Notes under the pieces: model-generated | What the model was told of the DNA's origin: nothing | The model's database searches: none | What the model saw: only the letters and a program-made list of their open reading frames with translations | Shown: one piece after another, positions 18,282 to 28,084 of the stretch | Layout of the letters: each line of letters begins with the position of its first letter | Numbering within the stretch: the stretch's first letter is position 1 | Translations under genes and position numbers: made by a program | Origin: Rhodopirellula sp. P2 | Lineage (GTDB): Bacteria > Planctomycetota > Planctomycetia > Pirellulales > Pirellulaceae | Length of the DNA stretch: 64,000 bases | Direction: 5' to 3' | NCBI RefSeq assembly: GCF_028768465.1 | Contig: NZ_CP118225.1 | Coordinates: 2,833,001 to 2,897,000, forward strand

Positions 18282-18683
18282 TCAACCGATTCTTTTCGGC
18301 TTTGTGATTGGTTGGGTGCGGTTCAACGCTTGGCGGATCGAGTCGAGCAATACTTCGGCGTCGATCGGTTTGCGGAGCACATCGAAGGCTCCAGCTTGCA
18401 TTGCGGTTCGCCGGGATGAGTTGTCCTGATGCGACGTCAAAAATAACGTTGGAATGCTGCGTTCCGCTTTCAATAGCGTCTGTTGCAGTTGCAGACCCGT
18501 CATGCCCCCGAGCCGGATATCGAGCAACAAACAATCTGGATCCTTGGTCACCGTCTCTTGAAGGAATGCTTCTGCCGACGCGAAGGTCATCACCGAGTAA
18601 CCACTGATTTGCAGCAAACGCCGCAGAGCGGTGCGGATCGATTCGTCATCGTCGATCACAGCAATGGTCAATCGGTTTGACAT
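18282..18683 (-). CDS. Single-domain response regulator (receiver only)
   Basis: A 133-residue receiver domain with no output domain. It has the acidic pair in VIDDDES, the phosphoacceptor Asp in CLLLDIRLGGMTG, a Thr/Ser switch in FLTSHQD, and the Lys in LRKPID. It resembles the receiver of FixJ/TtrR-type regulators. The frame is open to 18818, but the ATG at 18681-18683 begins the receiver directly, so it was chosen. It lies between the LuxR-type regulator and the sulfatase on the same strand. It may act as a phosphate sink or relay for the same kinase, by protein-protein contact. The C-terminal RTQPITKPKRIG tail is basic. Confidence 0.85.
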   Translation of the reverse strand: MSNRLTIAVIDDDESIRTALRRLLQISGYSVMTFASAEAFLQETVTKDPDCLLLDIRLGGMTGLQLQQTLLKAERSIPTLFLTSHQDNSSRRTAMQAGAFDVLRKPIDAEVLLDSIRQALNRTQPITKPKRIG

Positions 18684-18836
18684 CAACTGGCAGGGCCGCT
18701 CCGTGATCTCTTCAGGGCAACCAACCGATTCGAGAAAGCGACCGAAGTGAAGCACCCTCAGATGGCTGGAACTACAACGATTGATACGGTAGCGACCGGC
18801 CCATGCAGGCGAAATCATTCTTTGGGATGACTGGTG

Positions 18837-19463
18837 TCATCCTTTCGTAGAGGTCGCCGCCGATTTTTCCACCATGCGAGCCAATTCGGCGATCGATGAG
18901 GCCTCCATCTTGTCCATCAGATGGCGACGGTGGCTCTTCACGGTCGGCTGAGAGATGCCGAGCCGGTTGGCGATTTGCTTGTTCGGCAATCCGTCCACGA
19001 CCAACGCCAACACTTCTTGTTCGCGAGGAGTCAGCGAACGGAGACGTTGATGGATGTGCCCCAGTTCGCCGTTGCTGCGCCGGGAGAGGATGTTTTGGTC
19101 GATCGCTTGGCCCACCGCGTCGAGCAGCTTTTGATCGTCGACAGGCTTGGGGAGGAAATCCGTCGCTCCCGCCTTGATCGCTCGAACCGACATGGGAATG
19201 TCGCCGTGGGCGCTCATGAACACGATCGGTAAATCTTGCTGCGTCTCTTTCAAACGCTGTTGCATGTCCAATCCGCTTAGACCAGGCATTCGCACGTCCA
19301 GCAACAAACAACCGGGAACATCGGAACGCTGGTGGTCCAGGAACTCTCGCGCCGAACCGAACAACTCGACTTGCAACCCGACTGATTTCAACAGGCGTGC
19401 TTTTGCTTTTCGAACCGATTCGTCGTCGTCAACGATGTAGACGGTGGCGTTGTTCACGGACAT
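18837..19463 (-). CDS. FixJ/NarL-type response regulator with LuxR DNA-binding domain
   Basis: A receiver domain (1-120) with IVDDDES, phosphoacceptor Asp in CLLLDVRMPGLSG, Ser in FMSAHGD and Lys in FLPKPVD, followed by a LuxR helix-turn-helix (LTPREQEVLALVVDGLPNKQIANRLG then TVKSHRRHLMDKM). It is the probable DNA-binding output of the sensor kinase encoded 72 bases upstream. Length of 208 residues is normal. The genes in its control are likely to include the downstream sulfatase, but no binding site was identified. The start ATG at 19461-19463 is unambiguous. Confidence 0.9.
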   Translation of the reverse strand: MSVNNATVYIVDDDESVRKAKARLLKSVGLQVELFGSAREFLDHQRSDVPGCLLLDVRMPGLSGLDMQQRLKETQQDLPIVFMSAHGDIPMSVRAIKAGATDFLPKPVDDQKLLDAVGQAIDQNILSRRSNGELGHIHQRLRSLTPREQEVLALVVDGLPNKQIANRLGISQPTVKSHRRHLMDKMEASSIAELARMVEKSAATSTKG

Positions 19464-19535
19464 GACGCCATCTTACTCACCACGCGCCAGTCAGGGAGCT
19501 CCCTTCTGACAGCGACAGTTCGCCCTTGCGTGTGT

Positions 19536-21443
19536 TCATCGGTTCACTGTGTCGGTTGCGGTGGTTAGGCGAACGTGAAACGTCACGCCGTCAGACGCGT
19601 TTCGCGTTACCCAAATCTGTCCTTCATGCGATTCGACAATGGATTGACTGATCGACAACCCCATGCCGATTCCACCGGACCGAGTTGTGAAAAATGGATG
19701 AAATACTTCCTGCAATTGGTCTTCGTCCAGCCCGACACCGCTGTCCTCGACGCTCAATCGAACGGACTCGTCATCGTGTGTCGTTCGCACGATGATTTGT
19801 TGTGGATCGTGTTGGACGTCCTGCATCGCCTGCCCCGCGTTGATCAGGAGGTTCAAGATGACTTGCTGGAGCCCGATTTCGTCTCCCGCAATTGGAGGCA
19901 GGTTTCGATCGAGTTCTTCATGAATCACAATGCCACGACTCACGGCGTCCGGTGCGACGAGCCGGAGCACGTCGCGAACGATTGTGTTGAGGTCCAAAAG
20001 CACACGCGTTGGTTGTTCTTTTTTCGAAAGAGAACGGACGTGTTTCAGGATGCCGGCGGCGCGATTTCCGTCTCCTGCGATGTCTTGCAGAGCCGCTGCG
20101 ACCTCGTCGGTATCCGGTGGTGTCTGTTGCAGAAGCCTGATGGCGGCTTGCGCGTTGCTGACGATCGCCGAGAGCGGTTGGTTCACCTCATGGGCAATCG
20201 AAGTGGATAACTCGCCCACGGTCGCCACACGATTGACTCGCGCCAGTTCGTCTCGTTGCCGACGGGCGACCTCTTGGCTGGCCAGCTGTGCCTGCTCTGC
20301 TTTGCGTCTTCGACGGATTTGCACGAGCAACACAGCGATCAAACCGGCTTGGATCACGATCAGCGTGGCCGCCGCGGCGATTCGACCGGGATAGCGTTCC
20401 CAAGCGGAAAGTTCACGAAACGCGACGACGCTATCAAGTGGAGCACGCGACTGATCCAATCCCCAGTGCTGCAGTTGTCGCCAATCGAGATGATTGTGAA
20501 TGGGGGCTTTGGTGACATCCGACGCCTCCTGTGGATTGTTACCATGGAGGACCTGTCGTGCTAACTCCGCGGTCGCTTTGGCCAAATCCTCGAACGTCGC
20601 GAAGTGCCCGCCCACGATCCCCTTGCCGTGATACGTGTTGTAGACACCATACAGCGGTGCTGGCGAAACGTCGGCCAATCGCTGCACAACCTCGGGCGAG
20701 AAGAAGTGCTCGCCATTGCCGTCTTGCATGCACAGCAAAAACAACACGATTGTCTGTTTCGGAAGCGACTGAACTTGTTGGATCAAGTCTTCCATTGGCA
20801 AACCACTCCAATGAGTGACCTTGAGCCTCGCATCATGGTGTGATTGACTCAGTTGCTCGTCTGTCGACTGCTTCCAATCACGATCGAGCTGAGAGGCTCC
20901 CGTGATGACAACCAAATCCTCGGCCCCCGGTTGAAGCGTGAGGGCGAGATCCAGCGTCGCGACCAAGTCGAGCCGCATCTGGATGCCGGTGAGATTCTTG
21001 AAGCGATCGTCTTCCAAGATCCTTTCGCTGCCGACGCAGGTGTAGATCAGCGGAGAGTCCGCGAACAAAGATTCACGATGCTCCAGCAAGAATTCCAAGG
21101 CAACCGAACCACCGGCGATCACCAGGTCAACGTCTCGATCCAAATACTTCTCCTGAAGCAGTTTCCGTGTTCGCTGAAGATGTTCTGCTTCGGGGAACCG
21201 GGAGATGTCGAGATATTCGTTGTATACCTCGACGTGTGAATCACCGCCCGACTGCAGGTTCTCTCGCAGCACTCGGTCGACAATCTCGTTTGCGGGCAGC
21301 ACATCACCGTAAGAGTAAACGACAACGACATTTTGACTCTTCGTTTCGTTTCGAAATTCCGCCACAGCGGTCGTCGCATGGCACCACCAAATCGCCAGCG
21401 CCACCGTCATCGATGTTCCACGAACGAGGGAATCACTTGGCAT
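19536..21443 (-). CDS. Sensor histidine kinase with ABC-type periplasmic binding sensor
   Basis: A three-part membrane kinase. An export signal (MPSDSLVRGTSMTVALAIWW) leads to a periplasmic region (about 30-330) resembling the ABC substrate-binding family PF04392 (VVVVYSYGDVLPANEIVDRVL, DLVIAGGSVALEFLL). A membrane segment follows at about 350-375 (IAAAATLIVIQAGLIAVLLV). Then come a dimerisation/phosphoacceptor helix with His in SIAHEVNQPLSAIVSNAQAA (near 416) and an ATPase domain with NLLINAGQAM, VEDSGVGLDEDQL and GGIGMGLSISQSI. The frame is open to 21605; the ATG at 21441-21443 fits the signal peptide. The ligand is unknown. It forms an apparent operon with two regulators and a sulfatase. 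Confidence 0.87.
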   Translation of the reverse strand: MPSDSLVRGTSMTVALAIWWCHATTAVAEFRNETKSQNVVVVYSYGDVLPANEIVDRVLRENLQSGGDSHVEVYNEYLDISRFPEAEHLQRTRKLLQEKYLDRDVDLVIAGGSVALEFLLEHRESLFADSPLIYTCVGSERILEDDRFKNLTGIQMRLDLVATLDLALTLQPGAEDLVVITGASQLDRDWKQSTDEQLSQSHHDARLKVTHWSGLPMEDLIQQVQSLPKQTIVLFLLCMQDGNGEHFFSPEVVQRLADVSPAPLYGVYNTYHGKGIVGGHFATFEDLAKATAELARQVLHGNNPQEASDVTKAPIHNHLDWRQLQHWGLDQSRAPLDSVVAFRELSAWERYPGRIAAAATLIVIQAGLIAVLLVQIRRRRKAEQAQLASQEVARRQRDELARVNRVATVGELSTSIAHEVNQPLSAIVSNAQAAIRLLQQTPPDTDEVAAALQDIAGDGNRAAGILKHVRSLSKKEQPTRVLLDLNTIVRDVLRLVAPDAVSRGIVIHEELDRNLPPIAGDEIGLQQVILNLLINAGQAMQDVQHDPQQIIVRTTHDDESVRLSVEDSGVGLDEDQLQEVFHPFFTTRSGGIGMGLSISQSIVESHEGQIWVTRNASDGVTFHVRLTTATDTVNR

Positions 21444-21714
21444 GCTGAACTCGAAGCTGGAAACCAAACAAGGAAAGAGACGCTCGATTGTTTCATGACG
21501 ATGCGTTCGAGCACATTCGCACTCGGAGATGCACCGCTTGGCTGCGATCTCGGAGGAAGCCGATGGCTTGTGACGGTGCACGACCGTGCAGGCAAGTTTT
21601 GCCATCGGACTCTCGATCGCAACAGGCTAGTCAAAATGGAATTCAGCACTGATCTTCTCGGCCGTATGGCCTGTTGATTGCCATGGTTGGCGCCCGGTGG
21701 TATCCGGCGGTGTC
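21444..21714. other. Gap between the DUF1583 gene and the sensor kinase
   Basis: About 270 bases. An open frame runs through it into the kinase gene but has no signal peptide or domain. I see no repeat or clear promoter here. Confidence 0.4.
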
Positions 21715-24700
21715 TCAGCGGACGGGGGCCTGCTCAGGCGACGAATCCGGTCGCGTTTCCCAGGGGACGACTCGCGGTTCGGGTCTGGCGGTGATGGCCA
21801 GCCATTTGCCATCGTGGGACAGGTCCACTCCAGCGATCTGCCGATCGTTTGGTTGATTGGGCCATGGCATTGGCAAGCCCGGAGCCGTCACGTCGATTGA
21901 ATGCAATCGAGTCCGTCGTGATTCGGCGTCTAACATCGGAAACAGTAAATCGCGACTGTCTGACGACCAACCAAAGTCACCGCCGACTTTCGCTGGCGTG
22001 GCAAGGACTTGAAGCCGATTCGGGGGTGACAGTGTGACGACGGCCACTTCATCATTCGAGTTGTCGCGACGTCTTCCCTTGATGGCGATCTGTTTGCCGT
22101 CCGGGGACCAGCACATGTTCCAGTAGATGTAGCTGTATCGAGTCGCATCCGGCCCCTGCAAAATCGGGCGGCTGGATGACGTGTTGCGGTCCCAGACGAG
22201 GAGGTTCCCGCCGATGCTGTAAGCGAGCAGGTTGGGGAGTGGAGACCACTGGATTCCCCATCCCCGCGGATCAAGAATCCTGCGATTGGAACCGTCAGCG
22301 TTCATGATTCCAACGCCTTGGCGGGCAGCCGAAAACGCGAGCCGCTTGCCATCAGGGGAGAACGTTGGCATCGATCCAAACCCCAGATCGACCGGGGCCC
22401 CACCGGATTTTTCGATTCGCATCAGCCGAGCTGTCAAAGTGCTGCCGGCTTGCTGGTCGTAGGCGATTTGTGTTCCATCGGGCGACCAATCCGGCGACCC
22501 GACCTGAGTCAGGGGCCCAGTCGGCTCGGCCAAATCTTGCAGCTCCGTTCCGTCGAGTCGAATCACCGAAAGAACCGGTTTGGGATCAGCCGATGGCGAC
22601 ACCATCATTTCCTCGGCCTGCAGTGTGAGATTCCTCCAAACCGCTGCCGTTGTCCCGCTGCCCTTCGCGATGCAAAGAAGCTGAATGCCTCCCACGGGAA
22701 CTTCGCCATCCGAGGCGGTCTCTCGGTGAAGCATTTGCCAATGGTCGGAGCCTTCCTCAGCAAACAGGAAGGAGACCTCATCATCTCGTCGAGCAATTCT
22801 CAATCGCCCTGAGGTCGACTCACTGGTGCGCCGCCTCGATTGGAACTGCATGGTCCCATCAGGATGATTCAGGTTGATGGAACCCAGCAGATGTCTTCCT
22901 TGCCCGCTGGCAATTCCCGTCGCGGTTACCAATTTGCGCGACAACGAATCGTTCAGCGAAATTGAGAGGGCCACGCGAGCAATTTCAGCGGACTCAGGGA
23001 ACGTGGCTTGACTCAATTCAGCTATGACGTCGAAGTCACCACGCAACGAGAATTGAGGGGAGGCACCAAACTGCTTCCACGGTCCGAATGAAGCCGCCGA
23101 CAGACGCAAACCGTCCTCGGTTGTGATTGCACTGCCGCTTGTTCTCAGCGTATTCGCGTTGAAGTAGCGAGTCGTGTCCTCTTCATTTCGAAAGTCGTGT
23201 GTGAAAACGGAAGTCAAACCGGCAAGATCAGACTGAAGCTGAGCGGGAAGGGGATCCGCGAGTGATTGTGGCTCGGACAGTTGTCGGGGCCAATTGCCAC
23301 GCAGTGTGAGTCCTTTGGCTCTCAGTTCTCCACGATCGGCAAAGTGGAACAGCCCGAAAGTGCGGTCGCTTTCATCGTCCAAGGGGCGTTCGTAGATGAG
23401 CTGCTCATTCAATGAAAGCTGGATCGTGTTGTCGACCAATTGCAATTCGATGTGATTCCACTGCGACGGTCTCAGCGGAACGGTTCCTTCGTGACGCTGG
23501 TGGTCTGATCGAACGACCATGTTGTCAGGACGCAATTGACTGCGGTCAAAACACCCGTCGGTGATCCAGTGCTCGGCCACGCCGTCGCTGGTGATCAGAA
23601 AGGCGAGGCGATCCAACGCCGGATGCGCACTCACCTTTCCCGGATCGTAGAAGAAGTCGTATTCCACACGATCCCCATTCATCAGTGGTCGGAAATACCG
23701 AAGCAGACTTTCGCAATGAGACCGAGGCAAATCCTCGCGTTTGGGATTAACGATCAACGTCTCCCCACGTGCGGTGGCGACGCGTTTCCAGTGACCTTTG
23801 TATTCGGGGCGCGAGCCACCGTAATAGTCCGTCCAGCCCGATAGTCCACGCGAGGTCAGCAAGGAGACTTCGTCAGGGATCTCGGGGGCACCTCCAATTC
23901 GAAGGTGCCGGAAATGCGCGTTGTCTTGATGCCAACTTCGCATCGCCAGCCACGGTGCTGCGTTAGAAGCGACCGATTCTTCCTGGACTTGTCGCCCATT
24001 CAAGTGGACGGTTTGAGTGTTGTCGTTGATTGTCGAGCGGTAGTGAATCCAGCCGTCGAGTTTCTCGAAAGGCTTGTTCAGTTCGATGTTGTCGAGTCCC
24101 CAGCTCAGCACACCGCTGCGATAGTGGTTGTCTCGGTAACCAAGACCAACAAATCGTCCAGCCGACAGGATTTGACCGAGCTTCTTGGCTGCGAGCTCCG
24201 CTTCAACGCTGTAGTTGCCTTGCAATGGCGTCGCAAACGCCAGGTATTCGTTGTGGCTGCCTCCGCGGAGAATCACCGCTCCGGACTTGTCCTGAATCCA
24301 TTGGGCAACGGCATCACCATTTCCTCGTCTCGATGCGGTCGCTTCTCGAATCGGAATCCACTCCTGCAGGTAGTCTGCCGTCCACTCATAAATCTGTTGG
24401 ACGCCTTCGTCGGAGGACGCCCATTCACGACCGAAGAACTCCGTGCTGATTCGTCGGATTTGGCTGACGAATGAGTTCGGGAGATTCGATCGATTGCGAA
24501 CGACACAGGTTTGATGAAGAAAGGAGACCAATTCTCCCAACGCTCGTGGTCGAGCCGACTGGCTGATCCCGCGGTGGGCCACCAGAGCGACCGGCCAAAG
24601 TTCTGCGAGTGAATGTTCGGTCGCCTTGGACATCAGTTCGTGAAGCAACGCAATGGATTCTTCTGCGTCGGTCTCGTCACCTCGCTCCAAATCAATCAGT

Positions 24701-25251
24701 GCCAACAACGCCAGGCGTGCTTGAGCGTCGCGCGAACCTCGCGGGACAGTTGACGCCACTCTTTGGCGTAACTCCCCCAGTTTTTCTTGTTGTTTTGCAA
24801 GTTTCAACGCGTCATAAACTGGTGAGATGATCGATGAATCGTGCGTTTCAAATGCGGCTTCACGCCGAACGGACGGTGACGGGTTGGTTGGGGGCAAATC
24901 ACCTGACACACGAAAGCTCGCGTGGGACGGCGAAGGCAAAATCCACTGACAAAGGAAATCCAAGCGTTCGTCGGCAGGTACCTGGGATGCGAGTCTTCGG
25001 ATCTCCAGCACGTTGTCGGCGAACAGGTCCGATCCGATGAGTGACTCTCGAACGTATTCGTCGAGTGGGGTGATTGAGGTTCCTGCATCAATATTCTCGT
25101 TCACCGATGCGGTGTTCAGTGAAGCCGCCTGCTTGGCTGGTTGACCATGTGCAGCGGACAGGAAGCACCCGTGAGACACGACAACAACCGCGATGAAGCC
25201 AAGACGGGTCAGCACTGACGGTCGAGTTGCATTTTGCATGGACACTGTCAC
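21715..25251 (-). CDS. Exported DUF1583-type protein fused to a TolB-like beta-propeller
   Basis: An exported 1178-residue protein of a planctomycete-type architecture. The signal peptide is MTVSMQNATRPSVLTRLGF, ending near AAHG. A helical region (about 70-300) is followed by concanavalin-like modules (about 325-560, with GYRDNHYRSGVLSWGLDNIE and WNHIELQLVDNTIQLSLNEQ) as in DUF1583, then a second such module near 600-850. A WD40-like/PD40 propeller makes up the last 260 residues (repeated WSPDG, FSPDG, WSSDS motifs, for example SPDWSPDGTQIAYDQ near 925). Function is unknown; binding of extracellular glycans or peptides is a guess. It lies upstream of the kinase-regulator-sulfatase set on the same strand, but 270 bases away. 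Confidence 0.7.
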   Translation of the reverse strand: MTVSMQNATRPSVLTRLGFIAVVVVSHGCFLSAAHGQPAKQAASLNTASVNENIDAGTSITPLDEYVRESLIGSDLFADNVLEIRRLASQVPADERLDFLCQWILPSPSHASFRVSGDLPPTNPSPSVRREAAFETHDSSIISPVYDALKLAKQQEKLGELRQRVASTVPRGSRDAQARLALLALIDLERGDETDAEESIALLHELMSKATEHSLAELWPVALVAHRGISQSARPRALGELVSFLHQTCVVRNRSNLPNSFVSQIRRISTEFFGREWASSDEGVQQIYEWTADYLQEWIPIREATASRRGNGDAVAQWIQDKSGAVILRGGSHNEYLAFATPLQGNYSVEAELAAKKLGQILSAGRFVGLGYRDNHYRSGVLSWGLDNIELNKPFEKLDGWIHYRSTINDNTQTVHLNGRQVQEESVASNAAPWLAMRSWHQDNAHFRHLRIGGAPEIPDEVSLLTSRGLSGWTDYYGGSRPEYKGHWKRVATARGETLIVNPKREDLPRSHCESLLRYFRPLMNGDRVEYDFFYDPGKVSAHPALDRLAFLITSDGVAEHWITDGCFDRSQLRPDNMVVRSDHQRHEGTVPLRPSQWNHIELQLVDNTIQLSLNEQLIYERPLDDESDRTFGLFHFADRGELRAKGLTLRGNWPRQLSEPQSLADPLPAQLQSDLAGLTSVFTHDFRNEEDTTRYFNANTLRTSGSAITTEDGLRLSAASFGPWKQFGASPQFSLRGDFDVIAELSQATFPESAEIARVALSISLNDSLSRKLVTATGIASGQGRHLLGSINLNHPDGTMQFQSRRRTSESTSGRLRIARRDDEVSFLFAEEGSDHWQMLHRETASDGEVPVGGIQLLCIAKGSGTTAAVWRNLTLQAEEMMVSPSADPKPVLSVIRLDGTELQDLAEPTGPLTQVGSPDWSPDGTQIAYDQQAGSTLTARLMRIEKSGGAPVDLGFGSMPTFSPDGKRLAFSAARQGVGIMNADGSNRRILDPRGWGIQWSPLPNLLAYSIGGNLLVWDRNTSSSRPILQGPDATRYSYIYWNMCWSPDGKQIAIKGRRRDNSNDEVAVVTLSPPNRLQVLATPAKVGGDFGWSSDSRDLLFPMLDAESRRTRLHSIDVTAPGLPMPWPNQPNDRQIAGVDLSHDGKWLAITARPEPRVVPWETRPDSSPEQAPVR

Positions 25252-25331
25252 AAGAACTTGGGGGATGTCTCAGCGGACGAATCGACAAGATCGATTGGTC
25301 GCGGGTTTCATCCTACCACTTGCTCGAGTCC

Positions 25332-27944
25332 GTTGCTCCGCGACTGGTTGTACGTGTCGGGGCGTTCTAACAACCGCGGAGCGGTGAAAGTTGTCAGCCT
25401 CGGGGTTTTAACCCGAGGTCTTGGGTGTCACCCCCTTTGCTCGGCAAGCCGCGGAGCGGCGACAGATGAGATGGGAGATGGATTGAAAAAGTGAAATTGT
25501 AAATTGTAAATTTCAAAATCTGGGCGGTGGAGGCGATGACGGGGCACGCACCGAAGGAGCATCGTGACGGCGATCCTCGCCCCGGACGGGGCCGGTTTTG
25601 GGCATGCCACGCGTGCCTCGCTGACGCGTCGGGGGACCACTTCGACGGGCTTGGAAGCCCCATCTTACGGAGATGCGAACCGGGGATCGTTCGGCGATGA
25701 GGCGGCAAACAACTGTCGTTGCTCCGCGACTGGTTGTACGTGTCGAGGCGTTCGAACAACCGCGGAGCGGTGACAGTTGTCAGCCTCGGGTTTCAACCCG
25801 AGGTCTTGGGTGTCACCCCTTTGCTCGGCAAGCCGCGGAGCGGCGACAGATGAGATGGGAGATGGATTGAAAAAGTGAAATTGTAAATTGTAAATTTCAA
25901 AATCTGGGCGGTGGAGGCGATGACGGGGCACGCGCCGAAGGAGCATCGTGACGGCGATCCTCGCCCCGGACGGGGCCGGTTTTGGGCATGCCACGCGTGC
26001 CTCGCTGACGCGTCGGGGGACCACTTCGACGGGCTTGGAAGCCCCATCTTACGGAGATGCGAGCCGGGGATCGTTCGGCGATGAGGCGGCAAACAACTGT
26101 CGTTGCTCCGCGACTGGTTGTACGTGTCGAGGCGTTCGAACAACCGCGGAGCGGTGACAGTTGTTAGCCTCGGGTTTCAACCCGAGGTCTTGGGTGTCAC
26201 CCCTTTGCTCGGCAAGCCGCGGAGCGGCGACAGGTGAGATGGGGGATGGATTGAAAAAGTGAAATTGTAAATTGCAAATTTCAAAATCTGGGCGGTGGAG
26301 GCGATGACGGGGCACGCACCGAAGGAGCATTTTGGCGGCGATCCTCGCCCCGGACGGGGCCGGTTTTGGGCATGCCACGCGTGCCTCGCTGACGCGTCGG
26401 GGGACCACTTCGACGGGCTTGGAAGCCCCGTCTTACGGAGATGCGAGCCGAGGATCGTTCGGCGATGAGGCGGCAAACAACTGTCGTTGCTCCGCGACTG
26501 GTTGTACGTGTCGGGGCGTTCTAACAACCGCGGAGCGGTGAAAGTGGTCAGCCTCGGGGTTTTAACCCAAGGTCTTGGGTGTCACCCCTTTGCTCGGCAA
26601 GCCGCGGAGCGGCGACAGATGAGATGGAGAAAGGATTGAAAAAGTGAAATTGTAAATTGCAAATTTCAAAATCTGGGAGGTGGAGGCGATGACGGGGCAC
26701 GCACCGAAGGAGCATCTTGGCGGCGATCCTCGCCCCGGACGGGGCCGGTTTTGGGCATGCCACGCGTGCCTCGCTGACGCGTCGGGGGACCACTTCGACG
26801 GGCTTGGAAGCCCCGTCTTACGGAGATGCGAGCCGGGGATCGTTCGGCGATGAGGCGGCAAACAACTGTCGTTGCTCCGCGACTGGTTGTACGTGTCGAG
26901 GCGTTCGAACAACCGCGGAGCGGTGACAGTGGTTAGCCTCGGGTTTCAACCCGAGGTCTTGGGTGTCACCCCTTTGCTCGGCAAGCCGCGGAGCGGCGAC
27001 AGATGAGATGGGGGATGGATTGAAAAAGTGAAATTGTAAATTGCAAATTTCAAAATCTGGGCGGTGGAGGCGATGACGGGGCACGCACCGAAGGAGCATT
27101 TTGGCGGCGATCCTCGCCCCGGACGGGGCCGGTTTTGGGCATGCCACGCGTGCCTCGCTGACGCGTCGGGGGACCACTTCGACGGGCTTGGAAGCCCCGT
27201 CTTACGGAGATGCGAGCCGAGGATCGTTCGGCGATGAGGCGGCAAACAACTGTCGTTTCTCCGCGACTGGTTGTACGTGTCGGGGCGTTCGAACAACCGC
27301 GGAGCGGTGACAGTTGTTAGCCTCGGGTTTCAACCCGAGGTCTTGGGTGTCACCCCCTTTGCTCGGCAAGCCGCGGAGCGGCGACAGATGAGATGGGGAA
27401 AGGATTGAAAAAGTGAAATTGTAAATTGCAAATTTCAAAATCTGGGCGGTGGAGGCGATGACGGGGCACGCACCGAAAGAGCATCGTGACGGCGATCCTC
27501 GCCCCGGACGGGGCCGGTTTTGGGCATGCCACGCGTGCCTCGCTGACGCGTCGGGGGACCACTTCGACGGGCTTGGAAGCCCCGTCTTACGGAGATGCGA
27601 GCCGAGGATCGTTCGGCGATGAGGCGGCAAACAACTGTCGTTTCTCCGCGACTGGTTGTACGTGTCGGGGCGTTCGAACAACCGCGGAGCGGTGACAGTT
27701 GTTAGCCTCGGGTTTCAACCCGAGGTCTTGGGTGTCACCCCCTTTGCTCGGCAAGCCGCGGAGCGGCGACAGATGAGATGGGAGATGGATTGAAAAAGTT
27801 AAATTGTAAATTGTAAATTTCAAAACCTTGGCGGTGGAGGCGATGACGGGGCACGCACCGAAGGAGCATCTTGGCGGCGATCCTCGCCCCGGACGGGGCC
27901 GGTTTGGGCATGCCGCGTGGGCCTCGCTGACGCGTCGGGGGACC
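25332..27944 (+). repeat. Tandem array of a 384-386 bp unit, about 6.8 copies
   Basis: The landmark CGACTGGTTGTACGTGTC recurs near 25339, 25725, 26109, 26493, 26878, 27262 and 27647, giving periods of 384-386 bases. Copies differ by scattered substitutions and one-base indels. Each unit contains several inverted repeats: GCTCCGCGACTGGTTG pairing with CAACCGCGGAGC; CCTCGGGTTT with its complement; GCCCCGGACGGGGC. It also holds two copies of CCGCGGAGCGGYGACAG and an AT-rich tract (AAATTGTAAATTGTAAATTT). The last unit is cut at about 27944. Open frames on both strands repeat with the unit but show no coding bias; I regard the array as non-coding. Confidence 0.95.
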
Positions 27945-28084
27945 AGGAGAAGCTGAAATGCCTTTTTGATGAACGGTGGATGAACGAGTACTGTAAATTG
28001 TGTGCGGGAAAGACCCGTCCGGTACCTGAGACCTCTCGTGAGTCATTGTCGAACGTATCTACGCGATCATGCTCCTCGTTTTTT

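Noticed and set aside
25332..27944. CRISPR array, or genes encoding 69-119 residue proteins repeated in the unit
   Set aside because: The period is about 385 bases and the units are nearly identical throughout, so there are no unique spacers. Frames on both strands follow from the repeat and have no ribosome-binding site or domain.
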